NCBI GenBank assembly: GCA_013152325.1
Contig: JAADGN010000066.1
Span: 1-36,171 of the forward strand
Source of the DNA: Chloroflexota bacterium
GTDB taxonomy: Bacteria; Chloroflexota; Anaerolineae; Anaerolineales; Villigracilaceae
Reading direction: 5' to 3'
DNA length: 36,171 bases
The translations under genes and the position numbers were made by a program. Position 1 is the first letter of the stretch, and the number at the start of each line of letters is the position of its first letter. Positions 31,241 through 36,171 of this stretch are shown here, in pieces. Under the pieces are notes generated by a model. That model made no database searches and was not told the DNA's origin. It was given only the letters and a program-made list of their open reading frames with translations.

Positions 31241-33040
31241 ATGTCAGACAAGATCATTAACGATTTTTCAATCACCGTTGGCACCGCCAACGGTTCGGGC
31301 AGCCAGACGTCAAACCTGACCATACTGCGCGCCCTATTCAAGATGGGAATTCCGGTTTCCGGCAAAAACATGTTCCCCTCCAACATCCAGGGACTGCCAA
31401 CCTGGTACACCGTCCGTGTCAACAAAGATGGCTTTACCGCCCGCCGCGAAGCACACGAAATCGTGATCGCCATGAACCCGAAATCGTTCGAGCGCGACCT
31501 GGCCGATGTGCTGCCTGGCGGCGTTTTCTTCTACGACGAGAAGATCAAGGCGTCGATTGACCGCGACGACATCACCGCGTATCCCATGCCGGTGCAGAAA
31601 ATCGTGCGCGCATCGGAGGCCCCGTCCAACTTGCGCACCATGGTCGCCAACATGGTTTATGTTGGCGTGCTGGCGCAAATGGTGGGCATTGACTTGGACA
31701 AAATTCACCAGGCGCTCGATTTCCACTTCAAGGGAAAAGCAAAGCCGGTCAACATCAACTTCGACATCATCAAGGCCAGCGCCGAATGGGCCGCCGCCAA
31801 CCTGGAAAAGACAGACCCTTACTACCTCGAGCCGATGGACAAGACCGAGGGCCTGATCATGGCCGACGGCAACACCGCGGCTGCGCTCGGCGCGATCTAC
31901 GGCGGCGTGCAAGTCGTCGGCTGGTATCCTATCACCCCCGCGACCAGCCTGGTCGAGAAGATGAACGCGTATCTGCCCAAACTGCGGAATACGGAAGACG
32001 GCAAGCAAACTTACGCCGTCATTCAGGCGGAAGATGAACTGGCGGCAGTCGGCATTACCATTGGCGGAGGCTGGGCCGGGGCGCGCGCGATGACGTCCAC
32101 GTCCGGCGCGGGGATCAGCCTGATGGGCGAATACGTCGGCCTGGCTTACTACGCTGAAGTCCCCATCGTCATCTGGAACGTCCAGCGCATGGGCCCCAGC
32201 ACCGGCCTGCCAACCCGCACATCACAGGGCGACTTGAACCAGGCCGTATTCCTGAGCCACGGCGACACCAAACACGTCGTCTTGCTGCCAGGCTCGGTCA
32301 AAGAGTGTTTCGAGTTTGGCTGGAAAGCCTTCGACGTGGCCGAACGACTGCAAACCCCCGTCTTCGTCTTGAGCGATTTGGACCTGGGGCAAAACCAGTG
32401 GATGAGCGAACCCTTTGAGTATCCCGACCAACCAATGGACCGCGGCAAACTGCTGTGGGAGGGCGATTTCGAAGACTTTGAGAAGAAATTCGGCGAGTGG
32501 GGCCGCTACAAGGACGTGGACGGCGACGGCATCCCGTACCGCACGGTGCCGGGCAACCGCCGCGAGCACAGCTCCTATTTCGCGCGCGGCACCGGGCACG
32601 ACATCTATGCCCGCTACAGCGAAGACCCGGGCGTCTGGACGGAAGGCATGGAACGCCTGCTCGTCAAATACGAGACAGCCCGCCAATACGTTCCCGAACC
32701 GATGGTCGAGATAATGGACGGCGCGACCGTCGGCATTATCTCGTACGGTTCCACCCTGCCCGCCATCGAAGAAGCTCGCGCCATGCTCGCAGAAAAAGGG
32801 CTCAAGACCGACTTCCTGCGTTTGCGCGCGCTGCCTTTCACCGACCAGGTGAAAGAATTTGTCCGCAACCACGAGAAAATCTACGTCGTTGAAATGAACC
32901 GCGACGGGCAACTGCAACAACTGCTGATTCTCGAATACCCCGAAGAAAGCGGAAAAATGATCTCATCCACCCACAATGATGGTTTGTCCCTCACCGCCGA
33001 ATGGGTACGTGACGACATCCTGGCAAAGGAGGCGAAATAA
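31241..33040 (+). CDS. korA: 2-oxoacid:ferredoxin oxidoreductase, fused gamma/alpha subunit (KorA type)
   Basis: The enzyme oxidises 2-oxoglutarate (or another 2-oxoacid) to acyl-CoA with reduction of ferredoxin. The 599-residue length reflects a fusion: residues 1-190 are the gamma domain (TVGTANGSGSQTSNLTILRALFKMG onward), residues 200-599 are the alpha domain with GWYPITPATSLVEK (227-240), the substrate/CoA-binding motif, and EDELAAVGITIGGGWAGARAMTSTSG after it. AGGAG lies 3 nt from the ATG at 31241. It is followed 2 nt later by korB. Substrate choice (2-oxoglutarate, pyruvate, branched-chain) cannot be settled from the sequence; the fused arrangement is common in KorA-like enzymes. Confidence 0.94.
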   Translation: MSDKIINDFSITVGTANGSGSQTSNLTILRALFKMGIPVSGKNMFPSNIQGLPTWYTVRVNKDGFTARREAHEIVIAMNPKSFERDLADVLPGGVFFYDEKIKASIDRDDITAYPMPVQKIVRASEAPSNLRTMVANMVYVGVLAQMVGIDLDKIHQALDFHFKGKAKPVNINFDIIKASAEWAAANLEKTDPYYLEPMDKTEGLIMADGNTAAALGAIYGGVQVVGWYPITPATSLVEKMNAYLPKLRNTEDGKQTYAVIQAEDELAAVGITIGGGWAGARAMTSTSGAGISLMGEYVGLAYYAEVPIVIWNVQRMGPSTGLPTRTSQGDLNQAVFLSHGDTKHVVLLPGSVKECFEFGWKAFDVAERLQTPVFVLSDLDLGQNQWMSEPFEYPDQPMDRGKLLWEGDFEDFEKKFGEWGRYKDVDGDGIPYRTVPGNRREHSSYFARGTGHDIYARYSEDPGVWTEGMERLLVKYETARQYVPEPMVEIMDGATVGIISYGSTLPAIEEARAMLAEKGLKTDFLRLRALPFTDQVKEFVRNHEKIYVVEMNRDGQLQQLLILEYPEESGKMISSTHNDGLSLTAEWVRDDILAKEAK

Positions 33041-33042
33041 TC

Positions 33043-34065
33043 ATGGCTGCCGTAAACAAAATTGGTCTTTCGAAAGCTGATTACCGCGGCGCACCCAGCA
33101 CCCTGTGCCAGGGCTGCGGACACAACTCGATTCTCAGTCAAATCATCGCAGCTTGCTATGAGATGGACATCGCCCCGGAGGAGATCGTCAAGTTCAGCGG
33201 CATCGGCTGCTCCAGCAAGGCGCCCACCTATATGCTAAGCCGCTCATTCGGATTCAACGGCCTGCACGGACGAATGCCTGCACTGGCGACCGGCGCCATG
33301 TTGGGCAACAAAACCCTGCTCGGCGTCGGCATGAGCGGAGACGGCGACTCAGCCAGCATCGGCATGGGACAATTCAAGCATGTCATCCGCCGCAACGTTC
33401 CGCTGCTGTACGTCATCGCGAACAACGGCGTCTATGGCTTGACCAAAGGCCAACTCTCAGCGACGTCCGAAGTCGGGTTGACCCTGAAGAAGCAGGGCAC
33501 CAACCCGTTCGAACCAATCGACATCTGCCTGGAAGCGATGGCCTCCAACGCGACCTTCGTCGCCCGCTCCTTCGCCGGCGACCCAAAGCAGGTCAAAACG
33601 CTGATCAAGGCCGCCCTGCGCCACAACGGAACGGCCATCCTGGACATCATCAGCCCCTGCGTCACCTTCAACAACCGGGACACATCCATGCACTCGTACT
33701 CGTGGGGCAAGAGCCACGAGACGCCGCTGCACGACCTGACCTTCATCCCGGCGCGCGACGAGATCACCGTCGAGGACTTCGAAGAAGGCAGCACCCGTGA
33801 CGTGACGATGCACGACGGCTCTGTGATCCGGCTCAAAAAACTGGAGAGGGATTACGATCCGACCAACCGCATGGCCGCCGTCACAATCCTGGAAGAGGCC
33901 CGCGAAAAGAACTGGCTGATCACCGGCCTGATTTACATTAACCCCGAGCGGCCCTCCCTGATGGACATCTGCAACCTGGTGGATACGCCGCTCAATCGCC
34001 TGACGGAAAAAGACCTGCGTCCGAAGCCGGAGACGATTGACGAAGTCAACGCCCTGATGTTCTAG
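33043..34065 (+). CDS. korB: 2-oxoacid:ferredoxin oxidoreductase, beta (TPP-binding) subunit
   Basis: The 340-residue beta subunit holds thiamine diphosphate and a [4Fe-4S] cluster. Candidate cluster ligands are Cys22 and Cys25 in CQGCGH, Cys56 in GIGCSS and Cys206 in ISPCVTFNN. TPP/Mg binding is by GMSGDGDSASIGMG (96-109) with NNGVYGLTKGQ (127-137). The ATG at 33043 follows korA by 2 nt, with AAGGAGG inside korA. Together with KorA it forms the catalytic heterodimer. No delta ferredoxin subunit is adjacent, so electrons probably go to a separate ferredoxin. A strong terminator closes the operon. Confidence 0.95.
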   Translation: MAAVNKIGLSKADYRGAPSTLCQGCGHNSILSQIIAACYEMDIAPEEIVKFSGIGCSSKAPTYMLSRSFGFNGLHGRMPALATGAMLGNKTLLGVGMSGDGDSASIGMGQFKHVIRRNVPLLYVIANNGVYGLTKGQLSATSEVGLTLKKQGTNPFEPIDICLEAMASNATFVARSFAGDPKQVKTLIKAALRHNGTAILDIISPCVTFNNRDTSMHSYSWGKSHETPLHDLTFIPARDEITVEDFEEGSTRDVTMHDGSVIRLKKLERDYDPTNRMAAVTILEEAREKNWLITGLIYINPERPSLMDICNLVDTPLNRLTEKDLRPKPETIDEVNALMF

Positions 34066-34081
34066 ACAGACCATTACACAC

Positions 34082-34116
34082 AAAGACCCCGCCCATCAAC
34101 CGGCGGGGTCTTTTTT
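34082..34116 (+). terminator. Intrinsic terminator of the gntR-korAB operon
   Basis: A 12-bp perfect stem (34082-34093 and 34102-34113) of AAAGACCCCGCC and its complement, 8-nt loop, running into T6 at 34111-34116. The strongest terminator in the window. Confidence 0.93.
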
Positions 34117-34173
34117 GTTTCATCTTCTACCTACTTGCCCTGTTAAACCGCCCCACTACGACAACGAGCACAG

Positions 34174-34186
34174 TATAATCCGCCCC
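34174..34186 (+). promoter_or_regulatory. -10 box of the EamA transporter gene, leaderless arrangement
   Basis: TATAAT (34174-34179) ends 7 nt (CCGCCCC) before the ATG at 34187, with no ribosome site between. This is the same geometry as murI. Confidence 0.55.
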
Positions 34187-35065
34187 ATGACGAAGACCTC
34201 ACCGCTCACCGGCATCCTGGCCGGACTGACCGCCGCCGCCATCTGGGGCGGGATGTACGTGGTCAGCAAGGCCGTCATGGACGTGATCCCGCCGTTCTCG
34301 CTCATCACGCTTCGGCTGCTGCTCGGCATCGTCACCCTGTGGCTTGTCGCCGCCGTGCGCGGCAGACTGCACGTCGCCAGGCGACACTTCTGGCAAATCT
34401 TCTGGGTCGGGTTTGTCGGCTACGGCATCTCGATCGGCTTCCAGTTCGTCGGCACGAATCTCTCCACGGCGGCCAACGGCGCATTGGTCACCTCGGCTAC
34501 GCCCGCCTTCGTGCTGCTCTTCGCGGCCCTGCTGCTCGGCGAAAAGATCACTCCCCGCCGCTTTCTCGCACTGCTGGTCGCATCACTGGGCGTGCTGGCA
34601 GTGATCGACCCGCGCAAGGCACAGCTTTCGTCATCGCTTTTTTTGGGGAATCTCAACCTGGTCGCGGCGGCGCTGACCTGGGCGCTGTATTCCGTGCTGA
34701 TCCGCAAAATCACGCGCGGCGCCGACGTGCTGACCGTCAGCTTGATCGCGTTTATCGGCGGCCTGCCGGTCAGCATTCCGATGGGCGCATGGGAGGTCGC
34801 CAGCCAGGGCATCGGCGCGATCACGCCGGGCGTGATTGGCGGCGTGCTCTTCCTGGGCATCATCGCCACCGCGCTGGCAATGTACCTGTGGAATATGGCC
34901 TTCGCGACGCTGGACGCGGGCATCGCCTCGCTGACATTCTTTGCCCAGCCGGTCGTCGGGACCATTCTCGGCGCAATTTTCCTGAATGAACAGATCACGC
35001 CGCTCTTTGTCCTCGGCGGCGTGTTGATCGGACTCGGCTTGATCATCTCGAGTTTCGAAAAATAG
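34187..35065 (+). CDS. EamA/DMT-family membrane transporter
   Basis: The 292-residue product has ten predicted membrane segments in two EamA repeats of five: the first opens with GILAGLTAAAIWGGMYVVSKAVMDVIPP, the second with NLVAAALTWALYSVLIRKITRG. Both match the drug/metabolite transporter superfamily repeat, including the PPFSLITLRLLLG segment in repeat one and FFAQPVVGTILGAIFLNEQ in the last helices. Substrates of this family range from amino acids to metabolites and cannot be told here. The ATG at 34187 is preferred over an earlier frame start because the repeat begins there. It is separate from korAB by the terminator and convergent with pyruvate kinase (9 bp between stops). Confidence 0.92.
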   Translation: MTKTSPLTGILAGLTAAAIWGGMYVVSKAVMDVIPPFSLITLRLLLGIVTLWLVAAVRGRLHVARRHFWQIFWVGFVGYGISIGFQFVGTNLSTAANGALVTSATPAFVLLFAALLLGEKITPRRFLALLVASLGVLAVIDPRKAQLSSSLFLGNLNLVAAALTWALYSVLIRKITRGADVLTVSLIAFIGGLPVSIPMGAWEVASQGIGAITPGVIGGVLFLGIIATALAMYLWNMAFATLDAGIASLTFFAQPVVGTILGAIFLNEQITPLFVLGGVLIGLGLIISSFEK

Positions 35066-35074
35066 ATGCCCGAT

Positions 35075-36171
35075 TCACTCCCCCACCGTATGCAGCAACG
35101 CCATATTCGGCGGACGCATTGCCCCCACCGGGAAGCCGCACACCAGCACCACCTGCTGACCGATCTTGAGCATGCCCGTGCGCGTTATCGCCAAGTCGAC
35201 GGTTGACAGCATGTCCTCCAGCGTGTTGGCAAATGGCACCAATTGCGGACGAACGCCCCACAAAAACGCCAGCCGTGAATAGGTCACCGGGTCGGGCGTA
35301 AAGGCCAATATCGGCGTATGCGGCCTGACCTTGGACATCAGCCAGGCTGTCGTGCCGCGCACAGTAAACACCGCCACGGCCTCCACATCGCGGTCGTGCG
35401 CCAATTCGTGCGCCGCGTGCGCCATGGAAGCCGCATCGCTGCCGCCCAGCGCTATCTGTCCCTGTTCCAGCCCCCATTCCAGGAAATGCGATTCGGCCTC
35501 GCAAACAATGCGCGCCATCATCTTGACCGCCTCGACGGGATATTCGCCCACGGCCGTCTCCGCCGAAAGCATAACCGCATCCGTGCCGTCGAAAACAGCG
35601 TTGGCCACGTCCGAGGCCTCCGCCCGCGTCGGCAACGGGTTGTGGATCATCGACTCCAGCATCTGCGTCGCGGTGATCACCAGCTTGGCCTTTGCGTTGG
35701 CCGCCTGGATAATCTGTTTTTGCAGCACGGGCACGTGCTCGGGCGGCATCTCCACCCCCAAGTCGCCGCGCGCCACCATCACGCCGTCCACCGCATCCAA
35801 AATATTTTCCAGTTCGTCGATGGCCTCAGGCCGTTCCAACTTGGCGATCAGCAGCGGCAAACGTTGATCTTTTTTGACCAGCTGCTTCATCACATGGCGC
35901 ACCATGAAGACATCATGTACGCTGCGGACGAAAGAAATCGCGACCGCGTCAACGCCGTGTTCCATCCCAAACGCCAGATCGACTTTATCTTTTTCCGTGA
36001 CCCCCGGAATCCGCAGCCGGACTCCGGGCAAGTTGATCCCCTTGTGGGCGGTCAGTACGCCGCCCACAACGACGCGCGTCAAAATGCTCTTTTTACCGGA
36101 AGCCACTACCGAGAGCGTCAAACGCCCATCGTCCAGCAGCAGGCGGTCGTCCGGCTGAACCGATTCGAACA
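35075..36171 (-). CDS. pyk: Pyruvate kinase, C-terminal part (5' end beyond the window)
   Basis: The frame stays open to the right edge, reading FESVQPDDRLLLDDGRLTLSVV at the boundary in two pieces, so the N-terminal part is outside and about 365 residues are visible. The (beta/alpha)8 core shows AISFVRSVHDVF, the catalytic lysine segment IAKLERPEAIDELENI, MVARGDLGVEMP (metal-binding Asp/Glu) and the substrate-loop block TATQMLESMIHNPLPTRAEASDVANA in pieces, then FDGTDAVMLSAETAVGEYP. The C-terminal regulatory domain is about 120 residues. It catalyses the last step of glycolysis. Convergent with the EamA gene. Confidence 0.95.
   Translation of the reverse strand, partial: FESVQPDDRLLLDDGRLTLSVVASGKKSILTRVVVGGVLTAHKGINLPGVRLRIPGVTEKDKVDLAFGMEHGVDAVAISFVRSVHDVFMVRHVMKQLVKKDQRLPLLIAKLERPEAIDELENILDAVDGVMVARGDLGVEMPPEHVPVLQKQIIQAANAKAKLVITATQMLESMIHNPLPTRAEASDVANAVFDGTDAVMLSAETAVGEYPVEAVKMMARIVCEAESHFLEWGLEQGQIALGGSDAASMAHAAHELAHDRDVEAVAVFTVRGTTAWLMSKVRPHTPILAFTPDPVTYSRLAFLWGVRPQLVPFANTLEDMLSTVDLAITRTGMLKIGQQVVLVCGFPVGAMRPPNMALLHTVGE

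Overview
The window is a GC-rich, gene-dense bacterial chromosome segment carrying housekeeping and central-metabolism genes, with no phage, transposon or CRISPR signature. Several traits point to Chloroflexota, probably an Anaerolineae-like lineage: proline/threonine-rich lipoproteins, a three-gene biotin-dependent acyl-CoA carboxylase, fused gamma/alpha plus beta 2-oxoacid:ferredoxin oxidoreductase subunits, a HAD-DinB fusion protein, and a pair of conserved-looking proteins of a kind I associate with that phylum. This assignment is inferred from protein content, not from a marker phylogeny.

Layout. 1-4156 (+) is a cell-envelope run: the end of a polytopic membrane protein, two lipoproteins (the second with an HEYGH metallopeptidase motif) and two small membrane proteins whose start and stop codons overlap. 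It runs directly into 4122-7877 (+), a carboxyltransferase, biotin carboxylase and biotin carrier that together make a propionyl/acyl-CoA carboxylase. A 15-bp tandem repeat sits just before the biotin carboxylase start. A CYTH-domain protein and a PhoD-like phosphoesterase follow (7919-10210, +). A PflX-type radical SAM protein lies on the other strand (10207-11145), then a lipoprotein (+, 11223-12233) closed by a two-way terminator shared with murI. From 12267 to 17045 most genes are on the minus strand: murI, a class I amidotransferase-like hydrolase, rplS, a first fabF, and moaE, moaD and moaC. scpA is divergent from moaC across only 36 bp.

17886-28340 is almost all minus strand: vanZ-like, tatA, fabH, a second fabF, HAD-DinB, a Cys-rich small protein, efp, a MogA/MoaB-type protein, an acetyltransferase, a receiver-only response regulator, lon, hsp20 and tRNA-Arg(TCT). 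An unrecognised two-gene unit (28349-30376, minus) is divergent from a FadR-type regulator that leads a korAB operon (30541-34065, +). That operon ends at a strong terminator. The window closes with an EamA-family transporter (+) and the C-terminal part of pyruvate kinase (minus, running off the right edge).

Themes. Fatty-acid and acyl-CoA metabolism (carboxylase, FabF x2, FabH), ferredoxin-linked 2-oxoacid metabolism (KorAB), molybdenum cofactor synthesis (MoaC, MoaD, MoaE, MogA/MoaB) and proteostasis (Hsp20, Lon) are represented. The most unusual sequence-level signal is a set of five genes (murI, moaC, scpA, vanZ-like, eamA) whose -10-like TATAAT/TACAAT box ends only 6-9 nt before the ATG with no Shine-Dalgarno sequence, which suggests leaderless transcripts.
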